Shown: positions 16,095 to 23,078, counted from the stretch's first letter. The stretch is DNA of 32,356 nucleotides from Acidobacteriota bacterium (GCA_021730945.1 JAKFYH010000004.1:1-32356); one strand, 5' to 3'. Translations and numbers: made by a program. The notes: generated by a model from the sequence alone, not told the origin.

Positions 16095-17203
16095 GAATCA
16101 TCGGCCTTACGTTGACGGCGGCGCTGCTCGGACTTGTGGTCACGGGCGCGCAGACACCGGCCGCGCGGCCGGCCGGAGCCAAGCCGGCGACACGCGCCGC
16201 CACCGTCCCTCGTTTGAGTGACGGGCGTCCCAGCCTGCAGGGCAATTGGACCAACGCCACGATCACGCCGCTCGAACGCCTGGGCGCGGACCGGCCACTG
16301 GTCCTCAGTGAGGCGGCGGCGCTGGACGAGGAACGCCGAACCCAGAACGCGATCGATGCGCGCGAGAGCGACAGCGATCCCAATCGCCCGGCGCCGCCGG
16401 TCGGCGGTGAGGCGCGCAAGAGCCCGAACGCGGAGCCGACCTACCTCGAACGGGTCTGGCAGGCCGGCGCCGGCGTGGTGGGCGGCTACAACTCGTTCTG
16501 GGTGGATCCGGGCGATCGCGTCTTGCGCGTCGACGGACAACCGCGTAGCTCGATCCTGATCGATCCGCCAAACGGCCGGGTGCCTGCCCTGACGCCTGAG
16601 GGCCGTGCGCGCCTGGCGGCGGCGGCCGCCGCCCGCAGCAAAGCCGGCGGCGAGTTCGACCACCCGGAGTTGCGGCCGCTCGCCGAGCGCTGTATCACCT
16701 CGTTCGGCAACAACCTGGGGCCGCCGATGCTGCCCAACTACTTCTACAACAACAGCTACACGATCGTGCAGACCCGCGACAACGTGATGATCCTGACCGA
16801 GATGGTGCACGACACGCGGGTCGTGCGCATGGGTGGCACCCACCCACCCCCGAGTTTTCGCCAGTGGTTCGGCGACTCGATTGGCCGCTGGGAGGGGGAC
16901 ACGCTCGTCATCGAGACTACCAACTTCCACCCCAATCACGGCTTCCGCGGCGCGTGGGAGAACCTGAAGGTCACCGAGCGGCTCACCCGCAAGGACGCCG
17001 GCACGCTGTCGTACCGATTCACCGTTGAGGATCCGGCCACCTTCACTGCGCCGTTCAGCGGCCAGCTCGAGTTCCGCGCGATGGCGCCGGACGAGCAGGT
17101 CTACGAGTACGCGTGCCACGAAGCCAACTACGGCCTCGAGGGCGTGATGAGCGGCGCCCGCGCGCAGGAGCGCGAGGCCGCGAAGAAGAAGTCGCAGCAG
17201 TGA
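16091..17203 (+). CDS. secreted protein of the same uncharacterised family (second of the pair)
   Basis: A 370-residue exported protein (signal MRIIGLTLTAALLGLVVTGAQ). After an Ala/Pro-rich linker it has LSDGRPSLQGNWTNATITPL, parallel to the LNGKPDLNGLW opening of the previous protein. The C-terminal core is SIGRWEGDTLVIETTNFHPN, LKVTERLTRKDAGTLSYRFT and VEDPATFTAPFSG, again the same order: G-R-W-x-G-D-T, V-T-E-R, D-A, D-P-x-T-F. It is about 80 residues longer because of an N-terminal segment rich in charged residues. Coupled start codon (ATGA) and shared core suggest the two products act together, perhaps as a heteromer. Function unknown. Confidence 0.78.
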   Translation: MRIIGLTLTAALLGLVVTGAQTPAARPAGAKPATRAATVPRLSDGRPSLQGNWTNATITPLERLGADRPLVLSEAAALDEERRTQNAIDARESDSDPNRPAPPVGGEARKSPNAEPTYLERVWQAGAGVVGGYNSFWVDPGDRVLRVDGQPRSSILIDPPNGRVPALTPEGRARLAAAAAARSKAGGEFDHPELRPLAERCITSFGNNLGPPMLPNYFYNNSYTIVQTRDNVMILTEMVHDTRVVRMGGTHPPPSFRQWFGDSIGRWEGDTLVIETTNFHPNHGFRGAWENLKVTERLTRKDAGTLSYRFTVEDPATFTAPFSGQLEFRAMAPDEQVYEYACHEANYGLEGVMSGARAQEREAAKKKSQQ

Positions 17204-17231
17204 TCGCGCCGGCGGGGGCGGGAGCCTGGTC

Positions 17232-18425
17232 ATGAATGTAGATGGGCTCGCCACTCCGGCCGTCCTGATCGATCGCGCCCGCGCCGAGCGCAACCTCGAC
17301 CGCATGCAGGCCGCGGCCGCGGCCCGTGGCGTGCGGCTGCGGCCGCATACCAAGACCCACAAGAGCCCCCTCGTCGCCGGCTGGCAGATCGCGCGCGGTG
17401 CCGTCGGCATCTGCTGCGCCAAGCTGGGCGAAGCGGAGGTGTTTGCCGCCCACGGCATCGCCGATATCCGGCTGCCCTATCCACTGAATCCCGCCAACGC
17501 CGATCGCGTACTCGCGCTGCTCGATCGCACGCGCCTGTCGTTCATCGTCGATCATCCGGTGGTCGCGAAGCAGTGGTCCGAGGCCATGGTCCGGGCGGGG
17601 AGGCGGGTCGAGATCCTGGTCAAGATCGACGTCGGTTTCCATCGCTGCGGTCTCGATCCGGATTCCCGCGAGACGGTGGCCACGATTCGGGAGATCGCGG
17701 CATTGCCGGGACTGGATTTCCGCGGCCTGCTGTCGCACGCCGGGCAGGCCTACCACGCGCATTCGGAGGACGGGCTGCGGTTGATGGCAGAGTCGGAAGT
17801 CCGCACGATGAGCGACCTGGCTTCGTGGTGCCGGGCGAAGGGCCTCGCCGTTGACGAGATCAGCCTCGGGGCGACGCCGCCGAGCCGTTTCTCGCTGCAA
17901 CAGGATGGCTTCACCGAGTTGCGTCCCGGCAACTACGTCTACTTCGATCGGACGCAAGTGTCGCTCGGCGCGGCGACGCTCGACGACTGCGCCCTCACGG
18001 TGCTGGCGCGCGTCGTCAGCAAGCCGGCCGCCAACCGGATCATCCTGGACTCGGGTTCCAAGACCCTCACGAACGACGGGGCCCGGGGCTTCGCTCCAGC
18101 TCCGGGTTACGGAACGGTACTTCGCCAGCCGGGAGGGCATTCGTCGTCGGGAGGGCACACCTTGTCGGGAGGGCAAACCATGTCGGGAGGGAATGTCTTG
18201 TCGGGACCGGCGGTCGCCGACGACACGCTGGTGATCGAGCGGCTGTCGGAAGAGCACGCCACGGTGAAGGTCACGACCGGCTCGACCACCCTTGAGCCCG
18301 GTGACCTCGTCCGGATCGTGCCGAATCACTCGTGTGTCGTGTCGAACCTGGTGGACCAGGCATGGCTGGTGGACGGCGACCGCGTCGAGCCGCTCCCCAT
18401 CGCCGCCCGAGGACGGATCACCTGA
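17232..18425 (+). CDS. PLP-dependent D-threonine aldolase / D-serine dehydratase-like enzyme
   Basis: A 397-residue fold-type III PLP enzyme (alanine racemase N-terminal barrel plus DSD1-like C-terminal domain). The PLP lysine is in RPHTKTHKS (K41), preceded by LATPAVLIDRARAERNLDRM. The barrel continues with KIDVGFHRCGLDP, GLLSHAGQAYH and PGNYVYFDRTQ. The metal site of eukaryotic-type D-serine dehydratase and D-threonine aldolase is present as H366-S-C368 in VPNHSCVVSNL. A reaction on D-threonine, D-serine or another beta-hydroxy-D-amino acid is therefore likely. Between the GYGTV strand and DDTLVIERLSEEHA there is an insert at residues about 300-326, encoded by the 18-bp repeat, with the period S-G-G-H-T-L. 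It starts 28 nt after the previous stop. Confidence 0.85.
   Translation: MNVDGLATPAVLIDRARAERNLDRMQAAAAARGVRLRPHTKTHKSPLVAGWQIARGAVGICCAKLGEAEVFAAHGIADIRLPYPLNPANADRVLALLDRTRLSFIVDHPVVAKQWSEAMVRAGRRVEILVKIDVGFHRCGLDPDSRETVATIREIAALPGLDFRGLLSHAGQAYHAHSEDGLRLMAESEVRTMSDLASWCRAKGLAVDEISLGATPPSRFSLQQDGFTELRPGNYVYFDRTQVSLGAATLDDCALTVLARVVSKPAANRIILDSGSKTLTNDGARGFAPAPGYGTVLRQPGGHSSSGGHTLSGGQTMSGGNVLSGPAVADDTLVIERLSEEHATVKVTTGSTTLEPGDLVRIVPNHSCVVSNLVDQAWLVDGDRVEPLPIAARGRIT
18128..18208 (+). repeat. 18-bp dispersed repeat, four and a half units, inside the PLP-enzyme gene
   Basis: Units begin at 18128, 18146, 18164, 18182 and 18200 (partial). The GGGAGGG core is kept while the last six bases vary. 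The array is read in the S-G-G-H-x-x frame, a different frame and strand from the copy at 4314. It falls in a loop between two conserved elements of the C-terminal domain, so the enzyme can plausibly fold around it. Confidence 0.92.
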
Positions 18426-18440
18426 ACCCGGCACTTTGGG

Positions 18441-18560
18441 AAGGTGCTTAGGGTGCGTACGGGTGCCAAGGGGTGCCAAGGGGTTGGTGCCAACGTGCGG
18501 CACCAGCACCCATGGCACCAGACCCGGCACCCTTGGCACCGTACGCACCCTAGGCACCTT
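18441..18560. repeat. 120-bp imperfect inverted repeat rich in GGTGCC
   Basis: The outer arms (18441-18470 and about 18531-18560) pair over roughly 30 bases with one mismatch and one single-base bulge, containing AGGGTGCGTACG and its complement. Further GGTGCC/GGCACC copies inside allow alternative pairings. It lies between the PLP-enzyme stop and the BMC shell gene, ending 15 bp before the latter's -10 box. As RNA it would be a long stem that could separate the two transcription units, though no T-tract follows. Confidence 0.85.
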
Positions 18561-18575
18561 CCGCCGTTCCGATAG

Positions 18576-18587
18576 TAGAATGCTTCC
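18576..18587 (+). promoter_or_regulatory. predicted -10 box for a leaderless start of the BMC gene
   Basis: TAGAAT (18576-18581), then GCTTCC and the GTG start at 18588. No ribosome site precedes the start. The -35 position falls at the end of the long inverted repeat and matches the consensus poorly. Confidence 0.45.
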
Positions 18588-18890
18588 GTGGCGAGCAAAC
18601 CAGACGGCACCGAAGCGGTTGGCATGGTCGAAACCCGGGGCCTGATCGGGATGATCGAGGCGGCCGACGCCATGGTCAAGACCGCCAACGTGGTGTTTGT
18701 CGGCTGGCAGAAGGTCGACGCCGGCCTGGTCACTGCCATCGTCCGGGGCGATGTCGGTTCCGTCAAGGCTGCGACTGACGCCGGCGCTGCAGCGGCGCGC
18801 CGGGTCGGTGAGCTGGTCGGCGTGCACGTGATTCCGCGCCCGGCTGAAGATCTCGAGAAGGTCTTCCCGATGCTCCGCCAGAAGATCTAG
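18588..18890 (+). CDS. bacterial microcompartment shell protein, BMC-H type
   Basis: A 100-residue single-BMC-domain protein, the right size for the PduA/EutM/CcmK class that forms hexameric shell tiles. Family segments are continuous: [52 protein letters not shown] and [17 protein letters not shown]. The edge lysine important for hexamer-hexamer contacts (K26 in PduA) is K31 here, and the Arg of the HVIPRP motif is R84. The pore loop differs from the common K-I-G-S-G: it reads K42-V-D-A-G, placing Asp and Ala where Gly and Ser usually line the central pore. No other shell protein, pentameric vertex protein, encapsulation-tailed enzyme or aldehyde dehydrogenase is in the window, so it is an orphan or satellite gene. 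Confidence 0.93.
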   Translation: MASKPDGTEAVGMVETRGLIGMIEAADAMVKTANVVFVGWQKVDAGLVTAIVRGDVGSVKAATDAGAAAARRVGELVGVHVIPRPAEDLEKVFPMLRQKI

Positions 18891-18952
18891 TCCCGACAGG
18901 CGGCACCCTCCCGACAGGCGGTGCCCTCCCGACGGGTGGTGCCCTCCCGCCA
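18891..18952 (-). repeat. 18-bp dispersed repeat, four units, directly after the BMC stop codon
   Basis: TCCCGMC cores at 18891, 18909, 18927 and 18945, in the reverse orientation. The first core begins on the base after the TAG stop of the BMC gene, and the last ends 9 bp before the predicted -10 box of the CocE-type gene. It fills almost the whole intergenic gap. Confidence 0.93.
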
Positions 18953-18960
18953 GCTTCAGA

Positions 18961-18972
18961 TAGGCTGTGCGC
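18961..18972 (+). promoter_or_regulatory. predicted -10 box for a leaderless start of the CocE-type gene
   Basis: TAGGCT (18961-18966), GTGCGC, then ATG at 18973. The match to the -10 consensus is moderate. Spacing to the start is identical to that at five other genes in the window, and no ribosome site is present. Confidence 0.4.
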
Positions 18973-20904
18973 ATGAAGCGCGCCACTCCAGCCTTTCTCC
19001 TCCTCGTCGTTGGCTTCCTCGTCATCTCCACGGCGCCGGCCCGGCTCCAGCAGCCGGCCACATTTGCCGACCGCTTCGAGGTCAGCGACGTGATGATTCC
19101 AGCGCGCGACGGCAAGCGCCTCCACACCAAGATCTTCACGCCCCGCCTCCGCCAAGGCTCCGGCGCGGCAGGCTCAGACGGCGAGCCGCTGCCGATCATC
19201 TTCAAGCGCACGCCGTACGGGATCGAGGGCTCGGCCGGCAACTTCAACGCGTACTACAAGGCGCTGGCAGACGAGGGCTACATCTTCGTGCACCAGGACA
19301 TCCGCGGAAAGTTCGGATCAGAGGGCGAGTTCGTCATGCAGCGTCCCGCCCGGCCGCCTTCGCCCAGGGGCTACGGCGGGCCAGGCTCTGAGGATCCGAA
19401 CAAGGCTATCGATGAAGGCACCGACACCTACGACAGCATCGAGTGGCTGATCAAGAACGTGCGCAACAACAACGGCCGGGTCGGCATGCTCGGCGTGTCG
19501 TACGACGGTTGGACGACGATCATGGGGGCGATCGAACCGCATCCGGCGCTCAAGGCGATTTCGCCGCAGGCGTCGCCGGCCGACATGTGGTTGGGCGACG
19601 ACTTCCACCACAACGGCGCCTTCCGCCTGAGCTACGGCTTCGAGTACGCCGCGATGATGGAAAGCGGCAAGGACGTGCAGCAGTTCTCGTTCGATCGCTA
19701 CGACACGTTCGACTGGTACCTGAGCCTGGGGCCGCTGGCCAACGTCAACGAGAAGTACCTGAAGGGCAAGATCCCGACCTGGAATGACTACGTCGCGCAT
19801 CCGGACTACGACGAGTTCTGGAAGCGCCAGACGATGATTCCGCACCTGAACAGCGTGAAGGTGCCGACGTTGAACGTGGCGGGATGGTGGGACCAGGAGG
19901 ACTTCTACGGTCCCATCCGCATTTACGATGCGCTGGAGCGGTTCGACACGCAAGGAATGAACTACCTGGTGGTCGGGCCCTGGCGCCACGGCGGCTGGGC
20001 CAACGGTACCGGCGAGTCGCTCGGCGCGATCCCGTTCGGCAGCAACACCGCGGAGTACTTCCGCGAAAAGGTGCAGGCCCCGTTCTTCGCCTACTTCCTG
20101 AAGGACAAGGGTGCGAAGGACTTCCCGCAGGCGCTGACGTTCGAGGCCGGCGCCAACCAGTGGCGGCGATGGGATCAGTGGCCGCCGACGGCGCGGACCG
20201 AGGTGCGGTCGCTCGCGTTTGGACCGAATGAGACCCTGGCTCTGGCCGACGCTAAAGCGTCGGCCCTCCGAACGTCGGATTCGGCATTCGATGAGTACGT
20301 CTCAGATCCAGCTCACCCGGTGCCGTATCGCCAGCGGCCGATTCAGCCGACCTACTTCCCTGGCGGTTCGAAGTGGTCCACCTGGCTCGTCGAGGATCAA
20401 CGCTTTGTCGACGATCGGCCCGACGTGCTCAGTTGGGAGACCAGCGTGCTGGATCAGGATGTGACCATTGCCGGTGAGGTGAAGGCGCACCTCTTTGCCT
20501 CGACGACCGGCTCCGACGCCGACTGGATTGTGAAACTGATCGACGTCTACCCTGAGGACCATCCGTCGAACTGGGCACTGGCCGGCTTCCAGCTGATGGT
20601 CTCGAACGAGGTGTTTCGCGGCCGCTATCGCACCAGCTTCGAGAAGCCGGCGCCGATCGAGCCGAACACCGTGCTCGAGTACACCTGGAGCCTGCACACG
20701 CAGAACTACACGTTCAAGAAGGGGCACCGCATCATGGTGCAAGTGCAGAGCACGTGGTTCCCGATCATCGATCGCAACCCGCAGACCTTCGTGCCGAACA
20801 TCTTCCTGGCGAAGGAGGGCGATTTCAAGGCCGCGACGCACCGCGTTTACCGGACGCCGCAGTACCCTTCGCGGGTCGACGTGCCGGTCGTTCGCGCGCG
20901 ATGA
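18973..20904 (+). CDS. secreted CocE/NonD family hydrolase (S15-like)
   Basis: A 643-residue alpha/beta hydrolase of the CocE / X-Pro dipeptidyl-peptidase S15 / alpha-amino-ester hydrolase family. A signal peptide (MKRATPAFLLLVVGFLVIST) is followed by VMIPARDGKRLHTKIFTP, the usual first strands. The triad is visible: nucleophile S176 in LGVSYDGW, D307 in AGWWDQEDFYGP, and H339 in GPWRHGGW. The C-terminal third is the jelly-roll domain that shapes the active site. These enzymes cleave amide or ester bonds of acyl-amino acids, dipeptides or beta-lactam-like substrates; the substrate here is unknown. About residues 424-432 are encoded by a palindromic element inserted between the two domains. 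The 3' end overlaps the convergent MerR-type gene by 80 nt. Confidence 0.9.
   Translation: MKRATPAFLLLVVGFLVISTAPARLQQPATFADRFEVSDVMIPARDGKRLHTKIFTPRLRQGSGAAGSDGEPLPIIFKRTPYGIEGSAGNFNAYYKALADEGYIFVHQDIRGKFGSEGEFVMQRPARPPSPRGYGGPGSEDPNKAIDEGTDTYDSIEWLIKNVRNNNGRVGMLGVSYDGWTTIMGAIEPHPALKAISPQASPADMWLGDDFHHNGAFRLSYGFEYAAMMESGKDVQQFSFDRYDTFDWYLSLGPLANVNEKYLKGKIPTWNDYVAHPDYDEFWKRQTMIPHLNSVKVPTLNVAGWWDQEDFYGPIRIYDALERFDTQGMNYLVVGPWRHGGWANGTGESLGAIPFGSNTAEYFREKVQAPFFAYFLKDKGAKDFPQALTFEAGANQWRRWDQWPPTARTEVRSLAFGPNETLALADAKASALRTSDSAFDEYVSDPAHPVPYRQRPIQPTYFPGGSKWSTWLVEDQRFVDDRPDVLSWETSVLDQDVTIAGEVKAHLFASTTGSDADWIVKLIDVYPEDHPSNWALAGFQLMVSNEVFRGRYRTSFEKPAPIEPNTVLEYTWSLHTQNYTFKKGHRIMVQVQSTWFPIIDRNPQTFVPNIFLAKEGDFKAATHRVYRTPQYPSRVDVPVVRAR
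20244..20265. repeat. perfect palindromic element inside the CocE-type gene
   Basis: GGCCGACGC-TAAA-GCGTCGGCC: 9-bp perfect arms with a 4-base loop. It is read through as part of LALADAKASALRTS, in the region joining the hydrolase domain to the jelly-roll domain. The strength of the dyad in coding DNA and its position at a domain junction suggest an inserted REP-like element rather than selection on the protein. Confidence 0.75.
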
Positions 20905-21325
20905 GCTGGCGCAGCTTGATGTCCTCGCCCAGCATCAGCAACGGCTGGGCGGCGTCATCCAGCAGGTTGAACAGATCGCCGGCCTCGTTGCGGGCATAGA
21001 TGTTGTCGCCATCGATAAACAGGGTGACCGCACCGCCGCCCTCGATCGCGTCGTAGAGACGCGTTTGAAAGCGTGACTTCAGCACCTGCAGCAGCTTGCG
21101 GATCTTCTGGACGGTGAAGCCCTTGCGGCGCAGGTCGGCCAGCACCATCAGCTCAAGCAGTTCGACCGGGGTGTAGCGCCGTTCGGTGAAGCCCCCGGCA
21201 TCGGTCTTGTGCGACGGCACCGTCGCGACAAACAGCTTGCGCTGCTCCCACCACTGCAATTGACGCGCGGTCAAGCCGGTGAGCTGCGCCACCTCCCGCG
21301 AGCTGTAGAGCTTCTTTAGTTTCAT
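20825..21325 (-). CDS. MerR-type helix-turn-helix regulator
   Basis: A 166-residue protein. Residues about 6-75 form a MerR-like winged helix: LYSSREVAQLTGLTARQLQW (recognition helix), WEQRKLF, RRYTPVELLELMVLADLRRKG and FTVQKIRKLLQVL. The remainder (ALTLFIDGDNIYA-type segment, then ARNEAGDLFNLLD) looks like a small effector or dimerisation region and ends in a Lys/Arg/Ala tail. No cysteines are arranged as in metal-sensing MerR proteins. It starts 5 nt after the pterin dehydratase stop, so the two form an operon. Its last 80 bp overlap the convergent CocE-type gene. The ligand and targets are unknown. Confidence 0.8.
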   Translation of the reverse strand: MKLKKLYSSREVAQLTGLTARQLQWWEQRKLFVATVPSHKTDAGGFTERRYTPVELLELMVLADLRRKGFTVQKIRKLLQVLKSRFQTRLYDAIEGGGAVTLFIDGDNIYARNEAGDLFNLLDDAAQPLLMLGEDIKLRQLIARERPARRPAKGTAASGKRGASRP

Positions 21326-21339
21326 GACGGCTAGCCGTC
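21326..21339. promoter_or_regulatory. perfect 14-bp palindrome at the dehydratase/MerR junction
   Basis: GACGGCTAGCCGTC abuts the ATG of the MerR-type gene and contains the TAG stop of the dehydratase. It could be an autoregulatory site or an mRNA hairpin hiding the ribosome site, or chance in GC-rich DNA. Confidence 0.35.
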
Positions 21340-21645
21340 GCCGAACTCCTCGAGGTGCGGGAGGCTGGCGGCGACTTCGTCGGCCATGACCGCGCCGTCG
21401 ATGTCCTTGCCGGTGACCCCGCCTTCGGAATGGGTCGAGTACGACAGCACCACGCGCTTGTAGTGGATTTCGATGTCGGGATGGTGGTCGGCATCCTCGG
21501 CCCCGGGCACCAGCGCACTCACAAACAGCACGGCCTCAGGGAAGTCCTGGAACACGAACTCCTTGCGGATGGCATTGCCTGCGGGACTCCAGCCCTCGAG
21601 GCCCTTCAACTTGTCGGCGAGGTCGGTTGCGGTCAGTACAGCCAT
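21331..21645 (-). CDS. phhB: pterin-4a-carbinolamine dehydratase
   Basis: A 104-residue protein of the PCD/DCoH family, which dehydrates 4a-hydroxytetrahydrobiopterin formed by aromatic amino-acid hydroxylases so that the cofactor can be recycled. The length is typical. The active-site signature is visible as DADHHPDIEIHYKRVVLSYS (His-His-Pro, about residues 53-55), followed by THSEGGVTGKDIDGA, which supplies the distal His and Asp. No phenylalanine hydroxylase is in this window; some bacterial PCD-like proteins also serve in molybdopterin-related chemistry. It heads an operon with the MerR-type gene. A TATTAT -10 box (21678-21683) and AGGGGA (21657-21662) lie upstream on the minus strand. 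Confidence 0.92.
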   Translation of the reverse strand: MAVLTATDLADKLKGLEGWSPAGNAIRKEFVFQDFPEAVLFVSALVPGAEDADHHPDIEIHYKRVVLSYSTHSEGGVTGKDIDGAVMADEVAASLPHLEEFGDG

Positions 21646-21683
21646 GGCGGTTGATGTCCCCTGATCTCTTGCTGCCGATAATA
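21646..21683 (-). promoter_or_regulatory. predicted promoter and leader of the dehydratase-MerR operon
   Basis: TATTAT (21678-21683, minus strand) is five of six to the -10 consensus; no convincing -35 is visible. The resulting leader of about 26 nt contains CAGGGGA, ending 11 nt before the ATG, a slightly long but workable spacing. This is a leadered gene in contrast with several neighbours. Confidence 0.45.
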
Positions 21684-21741
21684 CCCTTCGACCAGGCCCG
21701 CCGAAACATCGGCGAGCCCCGCCCAGGACGGCCTTGTCTCC

Positions 21742-22857
21742 TCAGAGCCGTCCGTGACGGGCGGGAGCCAGGTCGCGCAGTGCCGGGTCGTCGCCACGAT
21801 CGAAGACGAGGTCGTCGACCAGTTGCACGGTGAGAGGCGTGAGCAGGACGCCGTTTCGATAGTGTGCGGTCGCGTAGATTAACCCTGGGACCACGGTCGA
21901 ACGGCCGAGGATGGGGAGGTCGTCGGGTCCGCGCGGCCGCAGGCCGGTACGAACACTCGTGAGCGGCGCGCCGGCCAGGCCCGGCACCAGCGCGGCGGCG
22001 GCCGCCCGCAGCGTGCTGACGCCTTCGTCGGTGTGCCGTTCGTCGAAACCCACGTCCTCGACGGTCGATCCGACGAGTACCGTGCCATCGGGCCACGGCA
22101 CGAGGTATCCGTCCGGTCCCCAGATCACGCGCTGTGCCAGGCCCGGTTCGGACTGGAGTTCGATTAGTTGTCCGCGGATGGGTGTCACGGGCACCGCGGC
22201 CGCACCCTCGACCACGATCTGCGACGACCAACTGCCGGCCGCAAGCACCACGCGGTCCGCATCCCAGGTGGCGCCTCCCGCGTCGACACCGACGCGGCTT
22301 GAGGTCAGAGCGCGAATGCGAATCGCACCCGTCTCGGTGATGAATTCCACCCCCTGCTTCCGGGCGGCAGCGGCGGCGGCGAGTGTGACCGATGTCACCC
22401 CGACAAACCCGTGGGCCGGGATCAACAGGGCGCCGAGCGCGGCCGGCGACGCAGCCGGCTCGTGGTTCTTGAACGCCGCCGGCGCCACCCACTGGTGCGC
22501 GACACCTTGCCGGGCCAAGGCCGCCGCCAGTGCGGCCAACCGCTTCACGTCGGCTGAATCGAAAGCCAACTCGAACGTGCCATTGCGCGCGTAGATCAGA
22601 TCGGCGCCGCTGTCGGCGATGAGCCGGTCCATGAAGTCGGCGTAGAGGTCGAGGCTGCGCAGGCCGAGGCTGCGCAGCGCGTCCGAGCCGTGCCCCTCAA
22701 TGTAGGGCGCGAGAATTCCCGCCGACGCGCGGGTCGCGCCCTGGCCGGGTTGGCGGGTTTCAAAGACCCGAACGCTGGCGCCTGATCGGGCGAGTTGATG
22801 GGCGACGGTGCAGCCGACGATGCCGGCGCCGATGACGATGACGACGGGAGGGTTCAC
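21742..22857 (-). CDS. thiO: glycine oxidase ThiO-like FAD-dependent amino-acid oxidase
   Basis: A 371-residue D-amino-acid-oxidase-fold flavoprotein. The FAD motif VVIVIGAGIVGCTVAHQLAR lies at about residues 5-24, followed by RQPGQGATRASAGILAPYIE, typical of ThiO. The C-terminal half has RGQLIEL, GYLVPWPDGTVLVGSTVEDVGFD, TGLRPRGPDDLPILGRS and ATAHYRNGVLLTPLT, the closing ThiO signature. ThiO oxidises glycine to iminoacetate for the thiazole of thiamine, but no thiS, thiG or thiE lies nearby, so a broader D-amino-acid or sarcosine oxidase role is possible. GTG 22857 is chosen because the FAD motif follows at once and a -10 box lies 6 nt upstream. The frame stays open further upstream only because the 18-bp repeat has no stops. 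Confidence 0.85.
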   Translation of the reverse strand: MNPPVVIVIGAGIVGCTVAHQLARSGASVRVFETRQPGQGATRASAGILAPYIEGHGSDALRSLGLRSLDLYADFMDRLIADSGADLIYARNGTFELAFDSADVKRLAALAAALARQGVAHQWVAPAAFKNHEPAASPAALGALLIPAHGFVGVTSVTLAAAAAARKQGVEFITETGAIRIRALTSSRVGVDAGGATWDADRVVLAAGSWSSQIVVEGAAAVPVTPIRGQLIELQSEPGLAQRVIWGPDGYLVPWPDGTVLVGSTVEDVGFDERHTDEGVSTLRAAAAALVPGLAGAPLTSVRTGLRPRGPDDLPILGRSTVVPGLIYATAHYRNGVLLTPLTVQLVDDLVFDRGDDPALRDLAPARHGRL

Positions 22858-22869
22858 TCTTACAGAGTA
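22858..22869 (-). promoter_or_regulatory. predicted -10 box for a leaderless start of the ThiO-like gene
   Basis: On the minus strand TACTCT (22864-22869), then GTAAGA and the GTG start. The -35 region would fall inside the first unit of the 18-bp repeat array, so promoter strength may depend on the repeat. Confidence 0.45.
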
Positions 22870-22870
22870 T

Positions 22871-23078
22871 GACGGGAGGGCATTACTTGTCGGGAGGGAA
22901 CTACTGGTCGGGAGGGAACTGCTGGTCGGGAGGGAACTGCTGGTCGGGAGGGAACTGCTGGTCGGGAGGGCACTACTGGTCGGGAGGGCACTGCTGGTCG
23001 GGAGAGTGCCAGGGGGCACTCCCGACGGGAGGTGTCCTCCCGTCAAGAAGTGCCGTCCCGACCAGCAGTGCCCTCCCG
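22871..23078. repeat. largest 18-bp repeat array: eight forward and four inverted units
   Basis: Forward units start at 22871, 22889, 22907, 22925, 22943, 22961, 22979 and 22997; inverted TCCCGWC cores follow at 23020, 23038, 23056 and 23074. The two blocks form a perfect 23-bp inverted repeat (22981-23003 with 23056-23078), which ends on the base before the stop codon of the TonB receptor gene. The array fills the whole space between the receptor and the ThiO-like gene. As a transcript end of the receptor operon it would fold into a long stem. Confidence 0.95.

Noticed and set aside
15929-17458. Minus-strand frame of about 500 codons opposite the paired secreted proteins
   Set aside because: Shadow composition, no start context, and the plus-strand proteins have signal peptides and coupled starts.
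17055-19247. Minus-strand frame of about 730 codons across the PLP enzyme, BMC and CocE genes
   Set aside because: It is antisense to three recognisable genes, has Arg/His/Gly-rich shadow composition and no signal or motif.
22871-23078. CRISPR array
   Set aside because: Units are directly contiguous at 18 bp with no unique spacers, no leader and no cas genes.
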